A DNA stretch of 64,000 bases from Idiomarina loihiensis. GTDB lineage: Bacteria; Pseudomonadota; Gammaproteobacteria; Enterobacterales; Alteromonadaceae. The position numbers and the translations under genes are program-made. The stretch's first letter is position 1. Each line of letters starts with the position of its first letter. Positions 41,362 through 50,206 of the stretch are shown here, piece after piece. The DNA lies in the NCBI RefSeq assembly GCF_024584785.1, contig NZ_CP074112.1, positions 1,550,001 through 1,614,000 on the forward strand. The letters run 5' to 3'. The notes below the pieces were generated by a model. It saw nothing but the letters and a program-made list of their open reading frames with translations, did not search any database and had not been told where the DNA came from.

Positions 41362-41987
41362 TGCGATTTGATGATCCAACCATTGAGAGCCTTTTACTGA
41401 GCACTGACCCTAAGCGCCTTGTGGTGTTTGCCGAGCTTGAATTTCCGGGCGGCTGGGTGCGTGCGCATACCGGTGTCGGCGAGCGAACCTATCAAGGGCA
41501 AGTATATCTGGGTGTCGGTGAGCTCGCTCAAATCGGCGCGTTCAAAGAGTCCGCTGGCAACTCACCAAACGGCTTTGAGGTATCGATGGTGTTCGATGAT
41601 ATGACGCTGTTTGCGGACATCGTCAATGAAGACCCAACCGGACTTGTTGCACGTCTGCATTTGGTCGCACTTGATGAGAACCGTCGTGTTAAAGGTGGCG
41701 CGCTGTTGTTTGATGGGTACAACGGCGGCTTGTCGGTTAAAAAAGGTAAGCCGTTTACTGCATCACTGCGCTTGACGGACTGGTACGAGCGCTGGAGTCA
41801 ACCTGTGCAAAATGCTCGCATTAGCGACGAGGCGCAGCAGCACATTCATCCCGGCGACCGCATCTATAACCAGATCGAGAAGCTTGCTAAGGGCATTGAA
41901 AGCGATGCCCCCGGAAGCTATGTCGGCGGTGGCGGTGCTGGTAGTGGTGGTGGTCGCCAAAATAGACGGAGGCAACAACATCTATGA
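41361..41987 (+). CDS. Tail tip protein, DUF2163-like
   Basis: The 208-residue protein has a beta-rich body (AELEFPGGWVRAHTGVGERT, YLGVGELAQIGAFKESAGNS, GLSVKKGKPFTASLRLTDWY) and a Gly-rich, basic tail. This matches proteins annotated as DUF2163/BR0599-like at this locus in related phages, probably a hub component. It overlaps both neighbours by 1-4 nt. Confidence 0.65.
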   Translation: MRFDDPTIESLLLSTDPKRLVVFAELEFPGGWVRAHTGVGERTYQGQVYLGVGELAQIGAFKESAGNSPNGFEVSMVFDDMTLFADIVNEDPTGLVARLHLVALDENRRVKGGALLFDGYNGGLSVKKGKPFTASLRLTDWYERWSQPVQNARISDEAQQHIHPGDRIYNQIEKLAKGIESDAPGSYVGGGGAGSGGGRQNRRRQQHL

Positions 41988-42385
41988 CGCGCAAAAACGA
42001 CTGGCCAGCATTACTGGCCAACTACTTATTAAATACCCGTAAAAAGCCCTTTCAATGGGGTGAAAACGACTGCTGCTTGTTCGCGGCCAACGCCATTATC
42101 GCGATGGGTGGCGATGACGTCGCCAGTGACGTTCGTGGACGTTATAAAACAGCCACCGGTGCAGCCCGAGTACTCAAGCGTTTGGGTGTACGCGATATGG
42201 TTGAGTTACTGAGCCAGCGCCTCGGTGAGCCAGATGGCAAAATTTGTCGTGGCGCGATTGTCGTAGTCGATTGCAATGGCGACCAAGTTGTCGGGATTTA
42301 TTACGACAAACCCTGGGCGCTTACGGAAACCGGACTGACCGCCCTGCCCACCAGCTCAATCATTCAATCATGGAGTCTTAACTAA
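41984..42385 (+). CDS. NlpC/P60-like tail protein (DUF6950-like)
   Basis: The 133-residue protein contains FQWGENDCCLFAANAIIAMG, where the Cys pair is the candidate nucleophile position of a papain-fold peptidase, and later GAIVVVDCNGDQVVGIYYD. Position before the J-like protein equals lambda gpK. It may open peptidoglycan during DNA entry. The expected His is not obvious, so activity is uncertain. Confidence 0.7.
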   Translation: MTRKNDWPALLANYLLNTRKKPFQWGENDCCLFAANAIIAMGGDDVASDVRGRYKTATGAARVLKRLGVRDMVELLSQRLGEPDGKICRGAIVVVDCNGDQVVGIYYDKPWALTETGLTALPTSSIIQSWSLN

Positions 42386-45300
42386 TGCCCCCAGCTATAG
42401 CAGCAGTCGCTGCCGGTATTGCAGCTGGTGTTGCTGCCAGCTCGGTTGTTGTCGGTATTGCCGTCGCTATCGGCACCGTTGCATTACAGAATTCACTTAA
42501 GCCTGAAATGCCTGGCGTTGAAGAGGCGGTTGGTGATGCGCAATCGCTAACTACACAGCCGCGCCAACCGCACCGAGGTGTTTACGGTGAATGCGTGGTG
42601 TCGGGTTCTATTATTGGTTACGGCAAGCGCCGCTGGAATGACGGCGAAGCGCACGTTGTCGCTGTGAGCGTAGCCGGCCACAAGATGACCGAAATCAAAC
42701 TTTATGAAGTCAATGGAAAGCCCGCCCCAAACGGCACTCAAATTGAAGTGCATTTAGGCGACCAGACTACCGCGAGCCCAACCGCGCTACAGCACTGCGA
42801 CGGCTGGAGCCAAAACCATATAGGCTTTGGCCGTGCCTATGCTGTTGTCACTATCCCGATAGACGCCGAAGAAATGCCGTCGGGCTTACAAAACATCACG
42901 TTTAAAGTGAAAGGTAAGCCCGTTTATGATCCGCGAAAAGACACAACGGTTGGCGGCGATGGACCACATCGGGCGAATGATGATGCAACGTGGGAATGGT
43001 CAGATAACAGCATCTTGTGTGCACTTGATTACAATCGCTTCCATGGCTACCGCCAACTGAGCTTAAATAAGTTTGATATTGGCCACTTGATGGACCAGGC
43101 CAATATCTGCGATGAGATGGTTGATTTTAATGCCAGCGATGACCTTATCAAGCAAGAAAAGCGCTATACGTGCAATGGCTCCTGGACTTTTGACCAAGCG
43201 CCCCCGCGTGTATTGGAGCGGCTGCTGAGCTCTTGTGGTGGCCGCGCCTATCGTCGAGGTGGACGTATTTATTTGCACACAGCCAGCTATCACGGTATGG
43301 CCGAAGTCACACTCTCCGATAGCGATGCTGCTGGCGAAATCATCATCACACCGCACCGCGAACTAAAAGAACGCACCAACCTTGTTCGTGCGGCGCTACA
43401 AGACCCACAAAAAGGTTATCAGCCAACCGATGCCCCTGTCGTCACCAACGCGCTCTATGTTGAACGTGACGGCATGGTGCTTGAGGATGAATTGCAGCTA
43501 AGCTTCACCAATTCTCGAACGATGGCGCAGCGCCTTATGAAGTACCATCTTGAGCGCAATCGCGCTGGCATGCGCATTCAGTTTCCATGCAAATCAAAAG
43601 GCTTGCTAGCTCTGGCTGGCAAGACGGTGCGCGTTGAATTACCCAATGAGGGTATTGATAAAGAGTTCATTGTCACCAACTGGAGCTTTGACCTTAAATC
43701 GAAAAAAGTGAACCTGGTGCTTGAAGAGGAGTCGCCGGCGTTATACTCAGATAGCCTGGTACCGTCAGAGGGCGACGTCACGCCCAACACGAACTTACCC
43801 GACTTGACACAGCCAGCGCCACCCGAGAGCGTTCAGTTCACACTTGATCCAATCGCCACGCATCGCATGGGATTTGTTACTTGGTCGCACCCAACCCCCC
43901 GCGCTGTGACCGAATACAAAGTGGTCGTCGTCAAAGATGGCGTGCGCGTGGTTGAGTATCCGGTGATTGCAAGCTCAGGTGTTCAGCTCAAGCAGGATAT
44001 TAGCGGCTTGGATGCAGGACAATACAGCATTGAAATATATGCACGAAACCGCTACGACCGCACGTCAGCCCCAGCTAGCGTTTCATTGACATTAACTGTG
44101 CCTGCCCCGCCAACATCGCTAGGCATAACACCAGGAAACTGGGAGGCAACCGCTGTTCCTCAGTTGGCTGGCGTGGGGCTCGGCACCGTGTTTGAATTCG
44201 CCTTTGGTGAAGTGACTAACATTATTGGGCGCGGCGCGAGTATCAGCCAACCAGGACTCGTACCAAACACGAATTATCGCTTTTGGGGGCGCACTGTAAA
44301 TACCATCGGCAAATCTGACTGGGTTTACGAAGACTTTACTACTACGGCAGAACCCGAGCAAATCGACCCGCTACTACCTGAGTCGCAAATCATTCAGGGC
44401 ATCAATGACACAATCACCGGCATTGGCCAGCGCATTGATGAAGAAGCGGGTCGTATCAATGACACCGAAGAAAGCATTGAAGAGCTGGTGGCGTCAACGC
44501 GCAACATCAGTTACATGCTCGATACTGAGGGCGTGGACCGTGCCGCAAGCGATATGCAAGCCATGTTGGCCATTGCCAACCAGTCAGCCGCGCGCCTTGA
44601 AATGGAGCGCCGGCAGCGCAGTGGCGAACGCCTGATTGGCGCTGTGGTTGAGGTTGACTCAGAGACGGGCGAAATCACTAATCTCGCGTACAGCTACACC
44701 GATAGCGCGTTCACTCAAGCGGCATTGCGAATGGACGGCATTGACGGTTCAATCAATGCGGCCGTTGAGCGCATCTCATTGAATGAGGGCGCTGTTGAGA
44801 ACTTATCGAGCGAACTGACGTTATTACCTGGTCTGATTGAAGCGCGTGCGACAGCTATTGTCGCAAGTTCAATCAGTGCACTACAGCCTGCGCATGCGTT
44901 TAACTTCTTCGACTCAACACAGCACTGGGAAGCAGTCACCGGCACCGTTGCGCCAGTGAATAACGCCATTGAACTAACTCACGGTGACATTGAGAATACG
45001 CGCCTTTTCTATGATGCCACCGAGAACCCAGTACTGCGCATTGAGGTTGAGCGTTTAGCGGGTACTGGCTGGAGCGGTACCGTCATTGTTTATTTCGATG
45101 GGGGCGGCTCGCAGTCTTACCCTGGCATCATTGATGCGGTCGAAGCCGGCGAGTTAGTTGTGCGCAACGTGGACTTCCGAGGTCTTGAAACCTATGCCGG
45201 CATGATTAACGGCATGCGCATCGAACTTGGCGCTTCGGCAGCGGATGAGTTCCGCGTGAAGTCGCTGACTATCGGCAAGCCTGATGCGGCTATGCAGCAG

Positions 45301-47910
45301 CTTGAACAGGTGGAGTACCGCGTCAATGATGCATTTATTGCCATTGATGGCCTCCAAGGACAAATCAACCTGCGCGTAACCTCAGAGCACTATAACAACA
45401 ACACCGTAACCTTTGGTAACGTTGAGCAGACCCTTGATGCTATTGAGTCATACGCGCAAATCAAGGCGACTTACACGACACTCATGGAAGATGGCACCAT
45501 TGCCAAAGCAAATGCGGCCGCTATCTTCATTGACGGCCAAACGGGCACCATCACGCAAATCGTGCAGACCATCAACAACCGTGTTGATGATGTTGAAGGG
45601 CAAGCGCAAGCGGCATCACAAACCGCAAATCAAGCAATGAGTGAAGTGGATGCCGCCAATGGCCGCATTCGTAATCAAGTTATTTCGACCACACAAAACG
45701 CTATCGCTGATGCAGAAAACGCCGTTGCAGCAGTGCTTGAGGCTTATCAGGGCTTCTTACAAGGTCGAGAGCTCGCCAACACTCGCATTAGCCTGGCATC
45801 CGCTCGTCGCGACCTGCAAGCGCAAAGTACTGAGCTATCAGCCTTTGCCAATGAAACCCTTGAATTGCTAGCAGTCACTGCGCAGGAAGCTGAAGCGTTA
45901 GAGGCGCGCGTAGACCAAGCGTTTAGCGCTATCAGTAATGCTGAAGCTGCGCTCACACAGGCGCGCATATCACTGCAATCGCAAATCTTAGGCGCTGGTA
46001 CCGACGCCACACGTAAAGCAACAGCCAATGCGCTTGACCTGCTCAACGCCCGGATTGGCTATTGCGAATTAAACGGCTCACCAACTGGCCATGAAACCCG
46101 TGAAGCATGTGAAGATGCCGGCGGCACATGGATATCAGCACCACTGGCTGAAGCGTTACGCAACGTGCAGGTACAAACTGAAGACGGTAGCTATGCGCGC
46201 GTTTCACAGCTTGCCCAGGCGTTTGTGGATGATGATGGCCAACTCACGGCTATCGGCTCAATGCTGACCGACAACGCAGGTCGCATTAGCGGCATGCTCA
46301 ACCGCAACACAGGCCTTGAAAGCTCACTCGACTTCATAGCCGGACAAACTCGTATTGGTGATGTGGACGGAGAGGGGAATTTCATCCCGTTATTTTGGCT
46401 CGATGCTGCCGCCGGCGTTCTGGCAATCAAAGCACGACTGATTCTCGGTGATGGACACCAGGTGAATACGCTTGATGACATTCGCGGGCAGGATGGCGAG
46501 CAAGGCCCTCAAGGGCCAGAAGGTCCGCAAGGCCCAGTTGGCCCTCAAGGTGTGCCAGGTGAGCCCGGTGCGGACGGTGAGGTCTACTATACGTGGATTC
46601 GCTATGCCGATGACGCAAGCGGTACCGGCATCAGCAACGACCCCACAGGCAAAACATACATGGGCTTGGCGCACAATAAAACGAGCGCAACAGAATCTAA
46701 CGACCCAGCTGATTACACTTGGTCGCGATTCCGTGGCGAAGATGGCACCGATGGTGTTCAGGGTCCGCCTGGTGCTGACGGACAAACGACTTATACGTGG
46801 ATTGCCTACTCAGACAACGCAAATGGCGACCCCATGTATCAGACACCGAATAGCAACACGAAGTATATCGGTATCGCTACAAACAAAACCACCGCAAGCG
46901 AGTCAAATGACCCAGCTGATTACACTTGGTCGCGATTCCGTGGCGAAGATGGTGAGCAAGGTCCAGCTGGTGCAGCAGGCTCAGATGGAGCCAACGGCGC
47001 AGGCTTCTACGGTGGTACGTGGCCAGATATTAACTGGTCACTTGGCTGGAATCGCTTCGTTGAAGTCGCTGGCCGTAACCCAATTGCCGGCGATATTCTC
47101 GTGCAGACTCGTTCGGATGGTACCGGTTCAAGCGCCCAAAAACGCAATACCGCAAACAACGGGTGGGAGCCAGTTGCACTGCAAATAAACGGCTCTATGG
47201 TTGCCACCGGAACCATTGCTGGCGATAAATTCATTGCCGGCACATCACTCAACGCTCCGGTCATCATGTCTGGCCAAATCCAAATGGTGGGTTCAACCCA
47301 CATGAAAATTACGACGGCCACGCCATTTGGGCCGAATGACCTGATTGAGTGGTACGGACCTAAGAACACCTACACCTACAACAGCAGCACTGGCACGGTA
47401 AAATTTGACGGGCTCACCAAGGCCAACGCCATCACTTACCTAAGTTCAACCGGTCAAGCCTATTTCGGCGGCTCAATCACTGCCGGCACACTCAAGAACG
47501 CGGTGCAATCATCACAGCTCGGCAACACCGACGTTACTGTTGGTCCGTTTGGCTCTAACGGCGGCATCATTGAAATCAAATGCTCAGTGAGTGCGTCACG
47601 CTCTACCGGGTTGGTCTCTGGCTCGTGCCCAAGCCCAGCGCCACCAAACCCATCGGCAACGCTGAAGCTGTATCGCGTCACATCAGGCGGTGAAACCCTT
47701 GTAGCCACGCAGTCGGTGTCTGGCTTATACACTTGCATGCAAGAAGGGCCGGAGCATATCGAAAGCTGGAACTTGAGCGGCAGCTTTACGTACACCGACA
47801 ACTTACAAACAACAAGTTCACGCACCTACCGTCTCGAGGTATCGGCAAATACCACGCCATTACTACCGAACGGCAATCAGCGCTTATCACTTATAACCGA
47901 AGAGGCATAA
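42385..47910 (+). CDS. J-like tail tip / host-specificity protein with collagen-like segments
   Basis: The 1841-residue protein begins with a hydrophobic Ala-rich segment and a hub region (residues about 50-460: NDDATWEWSDNSILCALDYN, CNGSWTFDQAPPRVLERLLS) like lambda J. Fibronectin-like domains (about 480-660) and long helical coils follow. Residues about 1365-1550 hold Gly-X-Y collagen-like runs (GPQGPEGPQGPVGPQG) alternating with two nearly identical modules ending in DPADYTWSRFRGEDG. A 44-nt exact repeat marks these modules. The C-terminal 280 residues are beta-rich. It probably carries the retroelement target protein at its tip. Confidence 0.88.
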   Translation: MPPAIAAVAAGIAAGVAASSVVVGIAVAIGTVALQNSLKPEMPGVEEAVGDAQSLTTQPRQPHRGVYGECVVSGSIIGYGKRRWNDGEAHVVAVSVAGHKMTEIKLYEVNGKPAPNGTQIEVHLGDQTTASPTALQHCDGWSQNHIGFGRAYAVVTIPIDAEEMPSGLQNITFKVKGKPVYDPRKDTTVGGDGPHRANDDATWEWSDNSILCALDYNRFHGYRQLSLNKFDIGHLMDQANICDEMVDFNASDDLIKQEKRYTCNGSWTFDQAPPRVLERLLSSCGGRAYRRGGRIYLHTASYHGMAEVTLSDSDAAGEIIITPHRELKERTNLVRAALQDPQKGYQPTDAPVVTNALYVERDGMVLEDELQLSFTNSRTMAQRLMKYHLERNRAGMRIQFPCKSKGLLALAGKTVRVELPNEGIDKEFIVTNWSFDLKSKKVNLVLEEESPALYSDSLVPSEGDVTPNTNLPDLTQPAPPESVQFTLDPIATHRMGFVTWSHPTPRAVTEYKVVVVKDGVRVVEYPVIASSGVQLKQDISGLDAGQYSIEIYARNRYDRTSAPASVSLTLTVPAPPTSLGITPGNWEATAVPQLAGVGLGTVFEFAFGEVTNIIGRGASISQPGLVPNTNYRFWGRTVNTIGKSDWVYEDFTTTAEPEQIDPLLPESQIIQGINDTITGIGQRIDEEAGRINDTEESIEELVASTRNISYMLDTEGVDRAASDMQAMLAIANQSAARLEMERRQRSGERLIGAVVEVDSETGEITNLAYSYTDSAFTQAALRMDGIDGSINAAVERISLNEGAVENLSSELTLLPGLIEARATAIVASSISALQPAHAFNFFDSTQHWEAVTGTVAPVNNAIELTHGDIENTRLFYDATENPVLRIEVERLAGTGWSGTVIVYFDGGGSQSYPGIIDAVEAGELVVRNVDFRGLETYAGMINGMRIELGASAADEFRVKSLTIGKPDAAMQQLEQVEYRVNDAFIAIDGLQGQINLRVTSEHYNNNTVTFGNVEQTLDAIESYAQIKATYTTLMEDGTIAKANAAAIFIDGQTGTITQIVQTINNRVDDVEGQAQAASQTANQAMSEVDAANGRIRNQVISTTQNAIADAENAVAAVLEAYQGFLQGRELANTRISLASARRDLQAQSTELSAFANETLELLAVTAQEAEALEARVDQAFSAISNAEAALTQARISLQSQILGAGTDATRKATANALDLLNARIGYCELNGSPTGHETREACEDAGGTWISAPLAEALRNVQVQTEDGSYARVSQLAQAFVDDDGQLTAIGSMLTDNAGRISGMLNRNTGLESSLDFIAGQTRIGDVDGEGNFIPLFWLDAAAGVLAIKARLILGDGHQVNTLDDIRGQDGEQGPQGPEGPQGPVGPQGVPGEPGADGEVYYTWIRYADDASGTGISNDPTGKTYMGLAHNKTSATESNDPADYTWSRFRGEDGTDGVQGPPGADGQTTYTWIAYSDNANGDPMYQTPNSNTKYIGIATNKTTASESNDPADYTWSRFRGEDGEQGPAGAAGSDGANGAGFYGGTWPDINWSLGWNRFVEVAGRNPIAGDILVQTRSDGTGSSAQKRNTANNGWEPVALQINGSMVATGTIAGDKFIAGTSLNAPVIMSGQIQMVGSTHMKITTATPFGPNDLIEWYGPKNTYTYNSSTGTVKFDGLTKANAITYLSSTGQAYFGGSITAGTLKNAVQSSQLGNTDVTVGPFGSNGGIIEIKCSVSASRSTGLVSGSCPSPAPPNPSATLKLYRVTSGGETLVATQSVSGLYTCMQEGPEHIESWNLSGSFTYTDNLQTTSSRTYRLEVSANTTPLLPNGNQRLSLITEEA

Positions 47911-47913
47911 ACC

Positions 47914-49464
47914 ATGTACTGGACTGCAACATCCATTAACGTCACAGCCAACAATGCATTTGTTGACGTCACCACCGGCGATGACCTGTCGCTAATTCGC
48001 CCGCTTAGCCTGCTGTTCGTAGCCGGCTATTCACCCGTAGTGGTCAAACGCGCCACCGCCACGCAAATCGAGCTGATGGAGCCATGGCCAAACGTCACGG
48101 ACAATGGCCGCCGCGCTATCATCGCTAAGACCACTGCTGAGTTTGATGCTGCCGTGGATGCACTCAATGCCGCCACAGACGTAACTAGTGCAGCCGGTGA
48201 GAGCATCGAAACGTTCTTGCAGGGCGTGAGCCAGTTCTCAAGCGAAGCCTTGGGCAGCGCTGACGCGGACGCATGGCGCACTAAACTAGGTCTTGGTAGC
48301 GCAGCCACCAAAACCGTCGGTGAAGCTGACGCGAACGTGGTTGATAACGCCCGCTTAAAAGCTGTTTTAGGCACTGATTCAACACTGATTAAAAAGGTAG
48401 CCAGTCTCAACGCGCTAAACTTCATCCCAGACACCCTGCGTAAGCAGGTCGAGCTTTCAACCCAAGGCAAGAATACGGTGCTTTACAACGCTAATGGCGA
48501 CCCAAGCATCATGTTTCCGGTGTATAAGTTTCGCTACGAAGACCTCGGCTTTGCCGGCAATCCATTTGGCACCGGTGTAGCGACCGCGTTCTTGAAAGGC
48601 GGTGTTGAGAAATCGGAAATCTTCATTGGCTGCTTCCAAGGGCGCGTGCACAACGGCCAAGTCGTGTCATTACCAGGGCTCGACCCAACCACCAGTATTA
48701 ACTTTGATAACTCAAAGTCGAACTGCCAAGCCAACGGTGCCGGCTGGCACTTAATGACGGAGCACGAGTGGGCAGCAATCACCCTTTGGTGCATGGCGAA
48801 CGGGTACCAACCGCGCGGCAACACCAACTATGGACGTGCACACGATGCGACACATGAAGTCGGACGCCGCCAAGACGGTGGTATTGCAGGCGATACCTCT
48901 GGCACTGCCCGTATTTTAAACGGCTCTGGCCCCGACGCATGGCGACATGACGGTTCACCATTTGGTATTGCTGATTTGGTCGGCAACATCTTTGAATGGA
49001 CTGACTTGCTCAAAACTGTGCGGGGCCAAGTCATTTGTGCACCTGACAATGACTTCGATCTCGGCGAAGCTAATTGGGTCGCCCAGCAGGCGTTTTTCGA
49101 CTCACCAAGCACTGGCACAAGCGGCAATTTAGGCTCGCCAACACTGGCTGACGCGGTCACTAATTACGCAGATGCAGACCCAGATAGCGGCGCAGGGAAC
49201 GCGTACAACCTAATCAACCCATGGTCAAGCATGGCGACCTCTGGCGCTTACGTAAGCAATGAGCTGATGAAGCGCCTTATGATTGAGCCAGCCGGAATCA
49301 ATCCGCAAGGCTACATCTACGTGCGCAACTATGGCGAGCGTTTCCCGTATCGTGGCGGCTATTGGAACAATGGCAGCAATGCTGGCCTCGCCGCGCGCAG
49401 TCTGTACTACGTGCGCTCGAACACGCGCAGCTACGTCGGGTTTCGCCCCGCTTTTGTCGCTTGA
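47914..49464 (+). CDS. Tail-tip adhesin with C-type-lectin/FGE fold, DGR target protein
   Basis: The 516-residue protein starts 3 nt after the J-like gene. Residues about 1-190 are a beta domain and helical linker for tail attachment. Residues about 200-516 read as a formylglycine-generating-enzyme-type C-lectin fold: AGWHLMTEHEWAAITLWCMA, GIADLVGNIFEWTD and the final GGYWNNGSNAGLAA...RSYVGFRPAF. The last 40 residues are the variable repeat. Relative to TR, residues 483, 496, 498, 499, 505, 507 and 508 have changed (N to Y, S, Y, Y, R, Y and I to V). These should line the receptor-binding surface. Confidence 0.92.
   Translation: MYWTATSINVTANNAFVDVTTGDDLSLIRPLSLLFVAGYSPVVVKRATATQIELMEPWPNVTDNGRRAIIAKTTAEFDAAVDALNAATDVTSAAGESIETFLQGVSQFSSEALGSADADAWRTKLGLGSAATKTVGEADANVVDNARLKAVLGTDSTLIKKVASLNALNFIPDTLRKQVELSTQGKNTVLYNANGDPSIMFPVYKFRYEDLGFAGNPFGTGVATAFLKGGVEKSEIFIGCFQGRVHNGQVVSLPGLDPTTSINFDNSKSNCQANGAGWHLMTEHEWAAITLWCMANGYQPRGNTNYGRAHDATHEVGRRQDGGIAGDTSGTARILNGSGPDAWRHDGSPFGIADLVGNIFEWTDLLKTVRGQVICAPDNDFDLGEANWVAQQAFFDSPSTGTSGNLGSPTLADAVTNYADADPDSGAGNAYNLINPWSSMATSGAYVSNELMKRLMIEPAGINPQGYIYVRNYGERFPYRGGYWNNGSNAGLAARSLYYVRSNTRSYVGFRPAFVA
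49337..49452 (+). repeat. DGR variable repeat (VR)
   Basis: The 116 nt match TR (49929-50044) at 108 positions. All 8 differences are at TR adenines (26 adenines in TR; all 90 other bases identical). VR ends with GGGTTTCGCCCCGCT, a GC-rich tract shared with TR and a candidate IMH. Confidence 0.95.
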
Positions 49465-49487
49465 TGTCTTGGTCTTGAATCCTGTGG

Positions 49488-49505
49488 GCTGCGCGAGAGC
49501 GCAGC
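49488..49505 (+). other. Hairpin/cruciform downstream of VR
   Basis: GCTGCGC pairs perfectly with GCGCAGC around a GAGA tetraloop, 36 nt after VR. The Bordetella phage retroelement needs a comparable stem with a GRNA-type loop just after VR for efficient homing. Confidence 0.8.
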
Positions 49506-49527
49506 TTAACGAACAATGAGGTACAAC

Positions 49528-49917
49528 GTGCAGCAACAACCCATATCGCAACAGCAAGTGGATAAGAACCATAGCGATTTAGTCATCATTCAGAAGGTCG
49601 AAGACATGATCGCCTATGGTTACCAGGCACTGTCGCATTTCCCGAAAGCGGAGCGTCACGTCACCAGCGCAGAGATGCGCCAATCCATGTGGCGACTATT
49701 GCGTTTAATGGTCATTGTAGCGAAGCGGTACCACAAGAAAACGACATTGCAGGACGTGGATGCAGAGGTTGAGCTGTTGCGCAGGCAAATACGCTTGGCG
49801 CATCAGCTTGGCTTCTTGCCACCGAAAAAGTACGAGGTGTGGAGCAGACACCTAAATGAGATTGGTCGCTTCGTTGGAAGCTGGCTGAAGAAAGTAAACG
49901 GGTTTAATAAGGGCTAA
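49528..49917 (+). CDS. avd: Avd-like accessory variability determinant
   Basis: I prefer the GTG at 49528 because GAGG (49518-49521) is 6 nt upstream; the ATG at 49516 overlaps that site. The 129-residue basic protein is a four-helix bundle by pattern: LVIIQKVEDMIAYGYQALSH, SMWRLLRLMVIVAKRYHKKT, VDAEVELLRRQIRLAHQLGF and VWSRHLNEIGRFVGSWLKKV. This matches Avd proteins, which form pentameric barrels that bind the reverse transcriptase and template RNA. It lies between target gene and TR, the standard order. Confidence 0.9.
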   Translation: MQQQPISQQQVDKNHSDLVIIQKVEDMIAYGYQALSHFPKAERHVTSAEMRQSMWRLLRLMVIVAKRYHKKTTLQDVDAEVELLRRQIRLAHQLGFLPPKKYEVWSRHLNEIGRFVGSWLKKVNGFNKG

Positions 49918-49928
49918 GTGCTACCTAT

Positions 49929-50044
49929 AGCGTTTCCCGTATCGTGGCGGCAATTGGAACAATGGCAGCAATGCTGGCCTCGCCGCGCGCAATCTGAACA
50001 ACGTGCGCTCGAACACGAACAGCAACATCGGGTTTCGCCCCGCT
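49929..50044 (+). repeat. DGR template repeat (TR)
   Basis: This is the invariant donor copy of VR. It is rich in AAC and AAT codons at the positions that vary (it would encode N, N, N, N, N, N, I there), which gives the widest amino-acid choice when adenines are changed. It has no start codon and is not a gene. Confidence 0.95.
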
Positions 50045-50206
50045 CTTGAGGAAAGTCAGAAGCGGTATGGTCAAGGCTATATCGACAGTACACCTTCAAA
50101 AGGGCGCTTGGTCCTCACCGATAAGGTGAAATATAAACAGTTGCCGGTAGGCTAGTAGGCGGGCTCTGACCGCTTTCCGGTAGCGAACTTAACAACAGGA
50201 ATCGAA
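50045..50206 (+). ncRNA. TR-RNA 3' spacer between TR and reverse transcriptase
   Basis: The 162 nt carry no gene. In the Bordetella system the spacer after TR is part of the template RNA, binds the reverse transcriptase-Avd complex and primes cDNA synthesis. Complementary blocks such as AGAAGCGGT (50056-) and ACCGCTTTC (50169-) could close the fold. The role here is inferred from position. Confidence 0.6.

Noticed and set aside
46472..47188. 238-codon alternative frame inside the J-like gene
   Set aside because: It is a shadow of the collagen-like repeats in another frame; the J-like reading has clear Gly-X-Y order.
49920..50044. TR as a remnant of a second target gene
   Set aside because: It has no start, no upstream coding sequence, and its differences from VR follow the adenine rule, so it is a template, not a decayed gene.
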